The translations under genes were made by a program, and so were the position numbers. Under the pieces are notes generated by a model. The model saw only the letters and a list, made by a program, of their open reading frames with translations. It had not been told where the DNA came from and did no database searches. Of a stretch of 46,819 nt of DNA, positions 1 through 8,107 are shown in pieces; the first letter of the stretch is position 1, and the number at the start of each line of letters is the position of its first letter. This DNA comes from Clostridia bacterium (GTDB taxonomy: Bacteria; Bacillota; Clostridia; Christensenellales; SZUA-584). The stretch lies in NCBI GenBank assembly GCA_018648645.1, contig JABGQS010000020.1, positions 1 to 46,819 on the forward strand, in the 5' to 3' direction.

Positions 1-77
1 ACTAATATCTGATTTTATACACAATTACTAGGGAATCTTATTTGCCATAGACTAGGGAATTTTACTTGACAGTTACA
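1..77 (+). mobile_element. IS21-family element, terminal 77 bases only
   Basis: These 77 bases recur exactly at 46743-46819, where they follow the last codons of an istB reading frame. The segment therefore starts inside the end of istB (stop at 10-12) and finishes at the element's outer end, ...GTTACA at 77. It contains two imperfect direct repeats of about 22 bases (about 29-50 and 51-73), each beginning CTAGGGAAT. Multiple terminal repeats and a 5'-TG...CA-3' boundary are known features of IS21 ends. The rest of the element is outside the window. Confidence 0.7.
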
Positions 78-546
78 TTAGTACTTCATGAGTTCCGAAT
101 AGACTTAAAGCTAAATGCAACTTGTCATCGAAATTGAGTGTTACGACAGAGGTTGATATTTTTTTTGATATTAATATCTGAGCTAACAGTAAATTTGCAG
201 ATGAAATTTTTGATTGACAGATAATTCTTTCTAGATATTGCTGCCTATTAATACGGTTGGGGTGTGCTTTTTCGAACCAAAAAGAGTAAAGCTTCATTGG
301 GTCAGATATTTTCTTAGCGTCTTTTTTTATTGATTCTACCATGTCGGGTTTTTCGCTGTACAGTTCTTCTACATCAGCTTTTAATTCTTCAATGATACCT
401 GACGCCCCTTTTATTTCGGGCATTGAAATCCCTGCTCCTACTAAGAAGAAGTATGGTAGAGTACTTTTTAACGGTTCACTTTCCTGAAGTTTAATAGTTT
501 GCCATATTTGATTAATAGCTTCATCTAATGAGATTGTATTCGACAA
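73..546 (-). CDS. SIR2-like domain protein, 3' end cut off by IS21
   Basis: This 157-residue frame has the N-terminal signature of SIR2-type NAD-binding proteins: FLVGAGISMP at about 34-43 (the GAG-S NAD loop) and VTLNFDDKL at about 135-143 (matching the TTNFD-L motif). Stand-alone SIR2-like proteins of this sort are frequent in anti-phage defence, where they cleave NAD; that role here is inference. The start is a TTG at 544-546 with AAGGAGG 8 bases upstream (554-560). The frame reaches the IS21 boundary at 77/78, where its last codon spans the junction and the stop lies inside the element. The protein therefore lost its C-terminal part, including any partner or effector domain. It is probably non-functional. 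Confidence 0.7.
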   Translation of the reverse strand: MSNTISLDEAINQIWQTIKLQESEPLKSTLPYFFLVGAGISMPEIKGASGIIEELKADVEELYSEKPDMVESIKKDAKKISDPMKLYSFWFEKAHPNRINRQQYLERIICQSKISSANLLLAQILISKKISTSVVTLNFDDKLHLALSLFGTHEVLM

Positions 547-645
547 TGAATGACCCTCCTTAAATACTATTTTTTTCTATTATAACATTACAGTACACAT
601 ATATCTACTAAATATGTAGGTTAATGGAAAATAAACTGAACTTTT

Positions 646-663
646 AAAAGGCGCAGGCCTTTT
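646..663 (-). terminator. Possible terminator hairpin downstream of cysM
   Basis: AAAAGGC and GCCTTTT pair around a 4-base loop. It lies about 90 bases past the cysM stop on the minus strand. The T-run after the stem is short, so termination is only plausible. Confidence 0.35.
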
Positions 664-678
664 CATATAATTCTTTTG

Positions 679-701
679 CTTCTTTTCTTAAAGAAAAGAA
701 G
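679..701. repeat. A/T-rich near-perfect palindrome
   Basis: CTTCTTTTCTT at 679-689 is followed by one base and its exact complement at 691-701. It may be a second, hairpin-forming part of the cysM 3' region. No protein-coding signal is seen between 547 and 750. Confidence 0.4.
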
Positions 702-750
702 AGTTCCCCGCACCCCTGCACTTGGTACCCCCGTTCCCTTCCCCGTCATT

Positions 751-1647
751 CTAAGCAAACAGTGGGGTGGAGAGATACTTTTCGCCGCGGTCGGGGAAGA
801 TGCAGACTATGACACCGCGCTCGATCATCTTTGCGACCTCTAGGGAGGCTATCATGGCGGCGCCGGACGACATGCCGCAGAAGATGCCTTCTTCGCGCAC
901 GATACGCCGTGCCATTTGCAACGCTTTGCCGGAGTCTATCATGATGGAGATGTCGATTTTGGACGGGTCGTAAATGTCGGGGCAGATGGCCTCCTCCATG
1001 TTCTTGAGCCCTTGTATGTAATGCCCTTTTTCGGGATGAGCTTCGACCACTTTGATGGCGGGGTTAAGCTCTTTAAGACGCTTTGCGGTGCCCATCAGCG
1101 TGCCCGACGTACCGAGAGCGGACACGAAGTGCGTTATGCGCCCAACGGTATCGCGGATCATCTCTTCGGCGGTTGTCGAATAATGCGCGACTTTGTTGTA
1201 TCGGTTGGAAAACTGATCGGGCATGAAATATTTGTCGGGGTTGCCCAAGACCATCTTGCGCGCTTTGCGGATGGCACCGTCTGTGCCTTGACTTGCTTGC
1301 GTGAGGATGACCTTTGCGCCGTACGCTTTGAGCATGTTAACGCGCTCGGTGGACACGGCAGCGCTCATCACGACTTCTACGTCGTAGCCTTTGATTGTAC
1401 CGATCATCGCGAGCGCAATACCCGTGTTGCCCGAAGTCGGCTCGATAATCGTTTTGCCGGGGGTGAGCTCGCCTTCGTGCTCTGCCTGCTCTATCATCTT
1501 TAGCGCGATACGGTCCTTGATGCTGCCGCTGGGGTTGACACCCTCGATTTTGGCATAAATGTCCACGTTTGGGTTTGTGCAAAGGTGATTGATTTTTACG
1601 AGCGGCGTGTTGCCGATTGTACCGAGTATGTTATTGCTGGCTTGCAT
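751..1647 (-). CDS. cysM: Cysteine synthase (CysM-like, PLP-dependent)
   Basis: The 298-residue product belongs to the PLP fold-type II cysteine synthases, which make cysteine from O-acetylserine (or a related activated serine) and a sulfur donor in the cytoplasm. The PLP lysine is K44 in NPSGSIKDR. The substrate loop PTSGNTG is at 70-76, and the phosphate-binding loop GTSGT is at 179-183, where CysK usually has GTGGT. The C-terminal part (REEGIFCGMSSG, then PDRGEKYLST) and the stretch IQGLKNMEEA resemble CysM more than CysK. The ATG at 1647 has GAGGAG upstream (1653-1658). A promoter overlaps the end of the preceding ATPase gene. No other cysteine-biosynthesis gene lies nearby. CysK remains the alternative name. 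Confidence 0.88.
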   Translation of the reverse strand: MQASNNILGTIGNTPLVKINHLCTNPNVDIYAKIEGVNPSGSIKDRIALKMIEQAEHEGELTPGKTIIEPTSGNTGIALAMIGTIKGYDVEVVMSAAVSTERVNMLKAYGAKVILTQASQGTDGAIRKARKMVLGNPDKYFMPDQFSNRYNKVAHYSTTAEEMIRDTVGRITHFVSALGTSGTLMGTAKRLKELNPAIKVVEAHPEKGHYIQGLKNMEEAICPDIYDPSKIDISIMIDSGKALQMARRIVREEGIFCGMSSGAAMIASLEVAKMIERGVIVCIFPDRGEKYLSTPLFA

Positions 1648-1685
1648 GATGTCTCCTCGTTTCTTATTATCGGTGATTACACTAT

Positions 1686-1713
1686 ATTATAAACGCTTTC
1701 TGACACAATTCAA
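1686..1713 (-). promoter_or_regulatory. Sigma-A-type promoter for cysM
   Basis: On the minus strand TTGAAT (1708-1713) and TATAAT (1686-1691) are 16 bases apart. The -10 ends 39 bases before the cysM start codon. The -35 overlaps the stop codon of the upstream ATPase gene. Confidence 0.55.
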
Positions 1714-2390
1714 GTATTTTCCATCCAATCGGGTCGCATGTACGTCGTTATTGCGAAAAACTCGCCTTTAAACTGCGGGCATGCAGCTTTGAAAACGTCG
1801 AGGGCGGTTTGCGTTCCGCTGACAAGCTGGATAGGGATGCCGGTTTCTTTGGACAGCTGTGACGCAATTTTATAGCCGGCAACCAGCTCTTCGCCGGTTG
1901 TCTCTTTGCCGAGATTCGCGTTTAGCACGAAACCGTCTGCACCAAGGCGCGCGCTTTGCTGCACAACGGCGAGACTGCTTTGCAGCTGCTCCAGCGTTTG
2001 CTGGAACGGGCGCATAGTGTTGATGACAAACAGCATGCGCACGCTGTCTCGGTTCTTATCGAAGCGATTTTTCAGGCTGCCGAGCGCAGCAGCACCCACA
2101 GCATCTCCGCCACAATCGAAGATGGCTTGCTCGCTCAGAAACGCTGAGTTCACTTCCGGAGGGAGCGAAGGGACATCGATGGTTGTGTTGGCATAGACCG
2201 GGGCGATGACACGAATGCCTTTGCCTTCGAGCATCGCGCGGTGTTCGCTGGAGCGAAAGTATGGGTTGACGATGTCGAGGTCAACCAGTGTGACATCGCC
2301 GTGCGTTTGCTTTGCGGTAAGCGCCATGTTGAGCGCGAGCTCCGTTTTGCCGCTGCCATAGTTGCCGAATAGTACGGTTATTTTCTTCAT
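1710..2390 (-). CDS. P-loop ATP-binding protein (MinD/CobB-type fold)
   Basis: The 226-residue cytoplasmic protein opens with a Walker A loop, GNYGSGKTE, within its first 20 residues. It continues with VDLDIVNPYFRSSE, a deviant Walker B-like segment of the SIMIBI class of NTPases. A later IFDCGGDAVGAAALG carries the DxxG-like switch. Homologues in Clostridia are annotated only as ATP-binding proteins. The substrate is unknown. The start is the ATG at 2390, with AGGAG upstream. A longer frame exists, but its first 123 residues are arginine-rich antisense of the neighbouring oxidoreductase gene. It follows the oxidoreductase by 86 bases on the same strand, so co-transcription is likely. Confidence 0.8.
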   Translation of the reverse strand: MKKITVLFGNYGSGKTELALNMALTAKQTHGDVTLVDLDIVNPYFRSSEHRAMLEGKGIRVIAPVYANTTIDVPSLPPEVNSAFLSEQAIFDCGGDAVGAAALGSLKNRFDKNRDSVRMLFVINTMRPFQQTLEQLQSSLAVVQQSARLGADGFVLNANLGKETTGEELVAGYKIASQLSKETGIPIQLVSGTQTALDVFKAACPQFKGEFFAITTYMRPDWMENT

Positions 2391-2430
2391 TTGGTTTCTC
2401 CTATGATTGCTGGTATTTATGTGCTCGAGC

Positions 2431-2449
2431 GGGCGAACAATGTTCGCCC
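2431..2449. repeat. REP-like palindrome, GGGCGAACA/TGTTCGCCC
   Basis: A 9-base arm, one central base and the exact complement lie in the 86-base gap between two co-oriented genes. Similar GGGCGAAC...GTTCGCCC palindromes are common as dispersed intergenic repeats in Bacillota. Only one copy is seen in this window. It could act as an mRNA 3' hairpin after the oxidoreductase gene. Confidence 0.5.
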
Positions 2450-2476
2450 CTACATTTGGGTGCTTGGTACACTTTC

Positions 2477-4060
2477 CTACACTGGTTTTGCGAACTGTGA
2501 CATCAGCGCTTGTGCGCATTTGATGCCGTCGACTGCGGTGGACACTATACCGCCTGCGTACCCTGCGCCTTCGCCTGCGGGGTATAGACCGCGAAAAGTC
2601 TGCGCTTGCAAATCGGCGTTGCGCAGTATGCGAAGGGGCGCGGACGTTCTGGTTTCTACGCCGGTCAGCACGGCATCGGGATTGTCGAAGCCGCGAATTT
2701 TCTTGCCGAAGTCGGTGACTGCGTGCTTTATGCCGGCTGACACGAAATCGGGCAGACACGCGTTTAGGTCTGCCATGACGGTGCTTGGTTTGAAGGACGG
2801 GGCGATATTTCCGAACTGTTTTGTGACGCTGCCGCGCATAAAATCGCCGAGAGTTTGCACGGGCGCGCCCTCGCCGTTAGTGAGTTTGTATGCTGCTTGC
2901 TCGATGTTTCGCTGGAACGCGATGCCGTCAAGCGCATTGCTGCCAAAGTCGGTTGGGTTTATGCTGACGACGAGCGCGCTGTTGCTGTTGTCGCCCTTGC
3001 GCGTGTAGTAGCTCATGCCGTTGACAGCGAAACCGCCGCGCTCTGTGGACGAGTTTACGACCTCGCCGCCCGGGCACATGCAAAAGGTGTATACGCCTCG
3101 CCCATTGTGCTTTGTCGTCAGGCGATATTCTGCAGCGCCGAGCATGGCATGACTTTCGCCGTACTGTGCCTCATCTATAAACTCGCGCTCGTGCTCGATA
3201 CGCAGCCCGACTGCGAACGGTTTTGGTATCATGGCAGCGCCTGTGCGGTGCAGCATTTGATAGGTGTCTCTGGCGCTGTGTCCAATCGCGAGAATGACTG
3301 CGCTTGTGTCGACGCTATGGCTCTGTCCATTTTGCGTGTACGTGATGCCGGTTAAACTGTCGCCCCGCGTTTTGAGTGCGGTCAGCTTGCTTTCGAACTG
3401 CACGCTGCCGCCAAGCTCCGCAATTTTTGTGAGCATGCCCGAAACCGCTTTGCGGATGTACTCTGTGCCGGTGTGCGGTTTTGCGATGTAGAGGATTTCG
3501 CCGGGAGCACCAAACTGCGTAAGCGTTTGAAGCACATGGTCTGCGCGCGGGTCTTTGATTCTTGTAGTTAATTTGCCGTCGCTGAACGCGCCTGCGCCGC
3601 CTGCTCCAAAGCAAATATTGCTCTCCTCGTTGAGTATGCCCCTTGAGCTGAGAAGAGCAACGTCTTTTGTGCGCGCGGGCATGTCAGCTCCGCGATCCAG
3701 CAGAAGCGGTCGATACCCGTGCTTTGCAAGCGTTAATGCGGCAAAAAGACCGCATGGACCTGCACCGATGATAACAACCTGCTCGGTTTCTTGCGCGCCG
3801 TATACGATATCGATTTGCTTGTACTCAGGTGCTTTTCCGATAGTGTTTTCCAGCAAATGCTGTTTGTCTTTATCAATAAGGGATACGTGCAGCGTATACA
3901 CGTACATAATGTCTTTTTTTCGTGAATCAATGGATTGTTTTTTTATGCGCAGAGTGTCTATCTCGCCTTCGTTAAGCCCGAGCTTTTTTGCCACAGCAGG
4001 TTTCAAGTCCGGCTCTGCGGCGGTAAGCGGTATTTTTATATCGCGTACAACGATTGACAT
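2477..4060 (-). CDS. FAD-dependent oxidoreductase (NAD(FAD)-utilising dehydrogenase family)
   Basis: This is a roughly 527-residue flavoprotein. After about 90 residues of a small N-terminal domain rich in KKQSIDSRKKD-type charge comes the FAD Rossmann loop VVIIGAGPCGLFAALTLAKHG, split here as GAGPCG near residue 100. It is followed by NICFGAGGAGAFSDGKLTTR and, close to the C-terminus, LYPAGEGAGYAGGI, the usual second FAD contact (GEG-GYAGG). This pattern is typical of the COG2509 group, whose electron donors and acceptors are unknown. ATG at 4060 is chosen because AAAGGTG lies upstream; GTG at 4069 is also possible. It sits 88 bases downstream of cdaR and precedes the ATPase gene. No catalytic partner is evident. 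Confidence 0.85.
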   Translation of the reverse strand: MSIVVRDIKIPLTAAEPDLKPAVAKKLGLNEGEIDTLRIKKQSIDSRKKDIMYVYTLHVSLIDKDKQHLLENTIGKAPEYKQIDIVYGAQETEQVVIIGAGPCGLFAALTLAKHGYRPLLLDRGADMPARTKDVALLSSRGILNEESNICFGAGGAGAFSDGKLTTRIKDPRADHVLQTLTQFGAPGEILYIAKPHTGTEYIRKAVSGMLTKIAELGGSVQFESKLTALKTRGDSLTGITYTQNGQSHSVDTSAVILAIGHSARDTYQMLHRTGAAMIPKPFAVGLRIEHEREFIDEAQYGESHAMLGAAEYRLTTKHNGRGVYTFCMCPGGEVVNSSTERGGFAVNGMSYYTRKGDNSNSALVVSINPTDFGSNALDGIAFQRNIEQAAYKLTNGEGAPVQTLGDFMRGSVTKQFGNIAPSFKPSTVMADLNACLPDFVSAGIKHAVTDFGKKIRGFDNPDAVLTGVETRTSAPLRILRNADLQAQTFRGLYPAGEGAGYAGGIVSTAVDGIKCAQALMSQFAKPV

Positions 4061-4148
4061 GGGCGGCACCTTTCACTAGAGAAAAAGACGACATCAGCAA
4101 GCAAATGCACATCAGCCGTCTTAGTTGTTTATCTTCGTCGTTACTTAA

Positions 4149-5402
4149 TTACTTTGATATCGTTACGGTTACTTGGGTTGTTGCAGACGAGACGTTCTCG
4201 TCCAAGAAACCTTCGGGCATGTCAAACTTAACGATTATCGTATATGTGCCAATATCCAAACCGTCGAGGTCCACATAGGGCACGATGTCTTCTTTGAACA
4301 GCAGCGCAAGTTGGTTTATGCCGGCGATAACAGTTACGTCCAGGCTTGTCTGCTCGAACGTTGCGCTCATTCCGCTTTGCAGATTCTTTGCTTGAATAGT
4401 GATATTCTCATACTCTTTTACTTCGATGATTTCTTTGACACTGATATACACTTGAACTTGACCCTCGCCAAGCAGGCTTACACCATCGGGCAGCTTATAG
4501 CTGAGAAGCGTGACGATGTCCTCGTACGCTCCGCTTACGCTGAACGACATAAGCTCGATAGAGCTAATCGCGTCCAATACGGATTTTTCACCCAAAATCT
4601 CGACAGATTGCGGCTCGATAGTGATGTCGGACAGCTCGTAACCCGGCGCAAGCTCGTCCACGCCAAGCAGCATACCGCTTGTGTCAATAGGTACAGTTTT
4701 CATTGCCAGAATACTAAGGTCGACTATTACGGAAGGCACGCTTCCCTTGAACAAGTTGTGGTCCAGCGCGTTGCCGTCGATGTCGAGAAGAACAACTTCT
4801 ACGCTTTTGCTAAAGCCTTCGCTTAAACCATCAAGGTCAATATAGCATACAGAGCTTACAACCTTTTCTACGTCGACACGTGCGCCGTCTATAGGCACGA
4901 CGCCGGGCGTGATTATCGGGTCGTTCGCAAAATAACCCGCGGCTACGCTGCCTGTGGTTTGCACCGTTACCGGGATTGTTCGACTGACAAGGTTGTCGAT
5001 AAACAATGTGACTTCGGATGGACTAATGCTAATCACTTCGCCGTAGGAAGAGCTTGCCGTGATGTTTATAGTGTGCTCGCCAACTCCGTTGATTGCAGAC
5101 AAGTCGATATAGGCAAAGATATTTTTATTATTAAGATATTTTAGGTCGCTTTGGTTCACTGCGACTCTCACGTTAACGCTGTCGAGAATCTCCGACAGGC
5201 TGCCGGATATTGTTAGACCTTTGGTTTCTAAATCCTCTACGTTGGTGTACCTGACGGTAACGTCTTCTATCACGCGTTCTCTCACAGGGTTTGTTACGCC
5301 AAGAACGTAGCTCCAAAGTATAATGGCGAATAACAGTGCCATGATTTTAAGCAGCCAGTTGCTTTTTAGCATACGCCAAACGGCACCAAAAAATCTTTTC
5401 AT
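4149..5402 (-). CDS. cdaR: YbbR-domain membrane protein, CdaR-type regulator
   Basis: The 417-residue protein has a cytoplasmic MKRFFGAVWRMLKSNW start and one membrane span (about 17-36, LLKIMALLFAIILWSYVLG). The long extracytoplasmic part contains several YbbR repeats. Repeat boundaries are marked by IPVTVQTTGSVAAGYF and similar 'P-V...G' starts near residues 175, 250 and 340. In Bacillota CdaR binds CdaA at the membrane and tunes c-di-AMP synthesis. The start codon overlaps the cdaA stop by four bases (5399-5402), a translationally coupled arrangement. The usual third gene, glmM, is absent: the next gene is an FAD oxidoreductase. Confidence 0.9.
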   Translation of the reverse strand: MKRFFGAVWRMLKSNWLLKIMALLFAIILWSYVLGVTNPVRERVIEDVTVRYTNVEDLETKGLTISGSLSEILDSVNVRVAVNQSDLKYLNNKNIFAYIDLSAINGVGEHTINITASSSYGEVISISPSEVTLFIDNLVSRTIPVTVQTTGSVAAGYFANDPIITPGVVPIDGARVDVEKVVSSVCYIDLDGLSEGFSKSVEVVLLDIDGNALDHNLFKGSVPSVIVDLSILAMKTVPIDTSGMLLGVDELAPGYELSDITIEPQSVEILGEKSVLDAISSIELMSFSVSGAYEDIVTLLSYKLPDGVSLLGEGQVQVYISVKEIIEVKEYENITIQAKNLQSGMSATFEQTSLDVTVIAGINQLALLFKEDIVPYVDLDGLDIGTYTIIVKFDMPEGFLDENVSSATTQVTVTISK

Positions 5403-6232
5403 TTTGCATCACGCTCCTTCCGCTTTTGTTTTAGTCCGCGTGACTTTGATGTTTGTTTTACCACGTATAGGTCCTCAAGCATGTCCTTGATGGCTTTGCT
5501 GTCCAGATACCTGATGAGTTTGCCGTCTTCTGCCAGTGAAATAACGCCGGTTTCCTCTGAGATAATCAGCGTTAAGCTGTCCGAGACTTCGGAAACGCCA
5601 AGCGCTGCTCTGTGACGGGTACCAAGCTCCTGCCCAATTTGTTTGTTGTCGCTGAGCGGAAGAAAACAGCCTGCAGCTTCAATCGATCGCTCGCGAATTA
5701 TCACAGCGCCGTCGTGAAGAGGCGCCCCGGCAAAGAAGAGGTTTTCAAGAAGTTCGCTTGTGATGCCTGCGCCGATACGCGTGCCGCTCTCGATGACTTC
5801 CTTTAGACCCGTTTTACGCTCGAACACGATGAGCGCGCCCACGCGTTTTTTTGACATGTTGAGTACTGCACGCAGCAGCGCGTCGACAATGTCCTGCGCA
5901 GATGTCGCTCGGGAGGAAGACAAATCAATCCGCCCTCTGCCAAGCTTTGCAAGCGCACGCCGAAGCTCGGGCTGGAACAGTATTACGATAAGAACCGCAC
6001 CGGCTGTCAGCACGTAGTTTAGCAGCCATCTGATGCCGACAAGACCAAGAAATTCAGTAACCCATGCGGCGAGTAATATCAATCCAAGACCTTTTAGGAC
6101 CTGCATTGCACGGGTTTTTGATGTTAGTTTTAGTATCCAGTAGATTACGAGCGCCAACAAAACGATGTCGATGATGTCAAGGATGCCAAAGTCGAGTATA
6201 CTGTTTTTGATTGAATCCCAAAGTTGTTCCAA
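5399..6232 (-). CDS. cdaA: Diadenylate cyclase CdaA (DAC domain)
   Basis: The 277-residue enzyme condenses two ATP into c-di-AMP, a second messenger controlling potassium, osmolytes and the cell wall. Three hydrophobic spans occupy about 15-90. The DAC domain follows, with APLHDGAVII (catalytic DGA at 174-176) and GTRHRAALG (RHR at 206-208), both intact. The start is a TTG at 6230-6232 with AAAGGCGG about 6 bases upstream (6239-6246). The length fits CdaA/DacA. It is divergently oriented from the NagB-like gene at 6440. A TATAAT-like -10 is visible on the minus strand near 6310, without a convincing -35. Confidence 0.95.
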   Translation of the reverse strand: MEQLWDSIKNSILDFGILDIIDIVLLALVIYWILKLTSKTRAMQVLKGLGLILLAAWVTEFLGLVGIRWLLNYVLTAGAVLIVILFQPELRRALAKLGRGRIDLSSSRATSAQDIVDALLRAVLNMSKKRVGALIVFERKTGLKEVIESGTRIGAGITSELLENLFFAGAPLHDGAVIIRERSIEAAGCFLPLSDNKQIGQELGTRHRAALGVSEVSDSLTLIISEETGVISLAEDGKLIRYLDSKAIKDMLEDLYVVKQTSKSRGLKQKRKERDAK

Positions 6233-6377
6233 AACAAACCGCCTTTAAATATTTCCTGCTACTACCAATAGTATTCAAAATATGTCATCGAATGTGCCTC
6301 TACACTAACTATTATAAACGATAATGCATAAAATTCATACCGTAAAAACATATAAAATTGATATTTTTTTTGGCGCG

Positions 6378-6406
6378 TTCACAGGAGCCCAAATAAATGA
6401 TATAAT
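6378..6406 (+). promoter_or_regulatory. Strong sigma-A promoter for the NagB-like gene
   Basis: TTCACA at 6378-6383 and a perfect TATAAT at 6401-6406 are separated by 17 bases. The start codon follows 33 bases after the -10. Confidence 0.7.
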
Positions 6407-6439
6407 AATTGAAAGACAATTACAACGAGGGAGTATACT

Positions 6440-7363
6440 ATGAATTTTCTGGACACGGTGGAGCAATCCTTGCTTCTTGGGTTTTATCCCACAGGATGGG
6501 ACATGAAACGCATCGACAAGTGCTGTGCAAACTCGCCGGATCATGTTGAGGAGCGGCAACCATTCTGGAACCCGCAATTTGAGGCGGTTTGTTGCGAGGA
6601 TAAGCAAGTGCTGGAGATGAAAAAAGGGCACGAGATTGCAAACGAGATCAGAAAAGCAAAGATGCTCGGATATGAGCTTGTTTTGCTTTTGCCCGTGTAT
6701 CCAAAGGGGATGTTTAGCTGGGCTGTGTATTTTTTGAAGGTGTGGGATATTGACTGCAACCATGTGCATTGCTTTAACTCTTATGAATGGAGTGACAAGG
6801 ACGGAAATACTGTAAACTCGAATTTCAGCACATCTTTTACCAGCTTGATGAATACATATTTTTATGAGCCGCTTGGAGAAAACGCGCCGCCCGAGGAGCA
6901 GCGCAACTTTGCAACGCAGAGCAATCTGTCTAAGTATCCAAAAAAGATAGGCAAGCTAAAGGAAAGTGGCGCAAGGGTTGTTTTGGTTACCGGAATCGGG
7001 CGAATGATGAACATCGCTTTTTGGGAGCCGCAATTCGCATCAGAGTTTGCCAGTGAGGATGAGTATATGGCGCAGGCATTTAGGAAAGGCGCAAAGCTTC
7101 ACCCGATATCGGTAGAGCTTAGCGCTATGACGCATTTTGAAAGCAGAACGACAAATGCATCCTGTTTCGCAAACACGATAGGACCTGCGATATTCATGCA
7201 GACCGATTATGTTATTGCCGGCTGCGGCGGAGAAAGCAGAGGCGGCGCTATGGTGCTGTGGACTACGCTTAGGTACGGAGTGAGCGTTTGGATACCTTCG
7301 ACCTTTATCCCAACGATGGCCGGTAAGCTGTTTTATTCGAGCGATATGACAGGACTGGAATAA
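6440..7363 (+). CDS. NagB-fold protein (glucosamine-6-phosphate deaminase-like), catalytic residues altered
   Basis: The 307-residue protein can be laid along glucosamine-6-phosphate deaminase for most of its length. HVHCFNSYEW (108-117) matches the family's VVTFNMDEY. VLVTGIGRMMNIAFWEP (181-197) matches the family's G-GNDGHIAFNEP, and GCGGESRGGAMVLWTTLRYG matches the late GS-KA--L helix. Family knowledge places the general base at the Asp of FNMDEY and the other catalytic residues at Asp and His of GNDGH. Here these positions read Tyr, Met and Asn; only the following Glu is kept. Deaminase activity is therefore doubtful, and a sugar-phosphate sensing role is possible. GAGGGAG precedes the ATG. 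It has its own strong promoter and terminator, so it is monocistronic. Confidence 0.65.
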   Translation: MNFLDTVEQSLLLGFYPTGWDMKRIDKCCANSPDHVEERQPFWNPQFEAVCCEDKQVLEMKKGHEIANEIRKAKMLGYELVLLLPVYPKGMFSWAVYFLKVWDIDCNHVHCFNSYEWSDKDGNTVNSNFSTSFTSLMNTYFYEPLGENAPPEEQRNFATQSNLSKYPKKIGKLKESGARVVLVTGIGRMMNIAFWEPQFASEFASEDEYMAQAFRKGAKLHPISVELSAMTHFESRTTNASCFANTIGPAIFMQTDYVIAGCGGESRGGAMVLWTTLRYGVSVWIPSTFIPTMAGKLFYSSDMTGLE

Positions 7364-7374
7364 GCTGATAAATC

Positions 7375-7405
7375 AAAGCGTCCGCAGAGGGGCGCTTTTT
7401 GTTTT
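7375..7405 (+). terminator. Rho-independent terminator after the NagB-like gene
   Basis: AAAGCGTCC pairs with GGGCGCTTT (one G-T pair) around a 6-base loop and is followed by TTTTT-G-TTTT. It starts 11 bases after the stop codon. Confidence 0.75.
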
Positions 7406-7443
7406 CGGTTTTGCATTTCAGGGTATTTTGACTGGAGGAGCAA

Positions 7444-7974
7444 GTGGCTGCATACGACAAGCATTATGTTAAAAAGGAATATTTCGGGAAGCCATACGCT
7501 GAATTAATCGCTTTCTTTGAACAGTATTCAAAGCGTGGTACGTTGGTTGATCTTGGAGCAGGGCAGGGAAGAGACGCAGCTCCGCTTGCAAAAATGGGGT
7601 ATGATGTGACGGCAGTGGATGTGTCGCAAGTGGGTCTTAAGCTAATCAAAGCGAGTAGCCCGTATATAAAAACTGTGCAAGCGGATGTATACACTTTTGA
7701 TGTGAGCGAGTTTGACATTATATTGATGGACAGCATGCTGCATTTTTACAGCCGGGATAAAGCGAAGGAAAGCAAGCTGGTTTCTGATATTCTGGACAAG
7801 ATGAAAACGGGCGCAGTGCTGGTTAATTTTCTAATGAAATCGGCAAAGTCAGAGAAAGTGTTAATGAACATTATTGAATGTGCCCTTTATGAGTTTGATA
7901 TTTTAGAAAACCGATATATTGACTATCCGGAAGGTAATTGTCAATATCATTTTCTGGCAGTTAAAAAACGATAG
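7444..7974 (+). CDS. Class I SAM-dependent methyltransferase (TehB-like)
   Basis: The 176-residue cytoplasmic protein has the Rossmann methyltransferase motif I VDLGAGQGRDA (about 35-45). Motif II is the acidic turn VTAVDVS (about 55-61), and motif IV is FDIILMDSMLHF. The short N-terminus (HYVKKEYFGKPY) is typical of TehB/UbiE-like small methyltransferases. The substrate cannot be told. The start is a GTG at 7444 with GGAGGAG 5 bases upstream. It lies 80 bases past the previous gene, on the other side of a terminator. Confidence 0.8.
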   Translation: MAAYDKHYVKKEYFGKPYAELIAFFEQYSKRGTLVDLGAGQGRDAAPLAKMGYDVTAVDVSQVGLKLIKASSPYIKTVQADVYTFDVSEFDIILMDSMLHFYSRDKAKESKLVSDILDKMKTGAVLVNFLMKSAKSEKVLMNIIECALYEFDILENRYIDYPEGNCQYHFLAVKKR

Positions 7975-8050
7975 CAAAAAACAGCTTTTCCGGAGGGGAT
8001 GTTTTGAACCTCTGACAATTGTTGTTAGGTGCTTTCGACAAGCATATATT

Positions 8051-8080
8051 AAAAGGGCTACCGTTTTGGCAGCCCTTTTG
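8051..8080. terminator. Bidirectional terminator between convergent genes
   Basis: AAAAGGGCT-A-CC and GG-C-AGCCCTTTT form a stem around GTTTT, with T-tracts on both strands. It separates the methyltransferase gene (plus) from the first lipoprotein gene (minus). Confidence 0.75.
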
Positions 8081-8107
8081 TTATGAGCAACAGCATTGCA
8101 TTTTTGA

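Noticed and set aside
916-1503. 195-residue plus-strand frame opposite cysM
   Set aside because: It is antisense to a gene with clear catalytic motifs; the composition (His, Arg rich) is not that of a protein and no ribosome site is seen.
2391-2759. Extended N-terminus of the ATPase frame
   Set aside because: The extra 123 residues are arginine-rich antisense-frame translation of the oxidoreductase gene, and a good ribosome site precedes ATG 2390.
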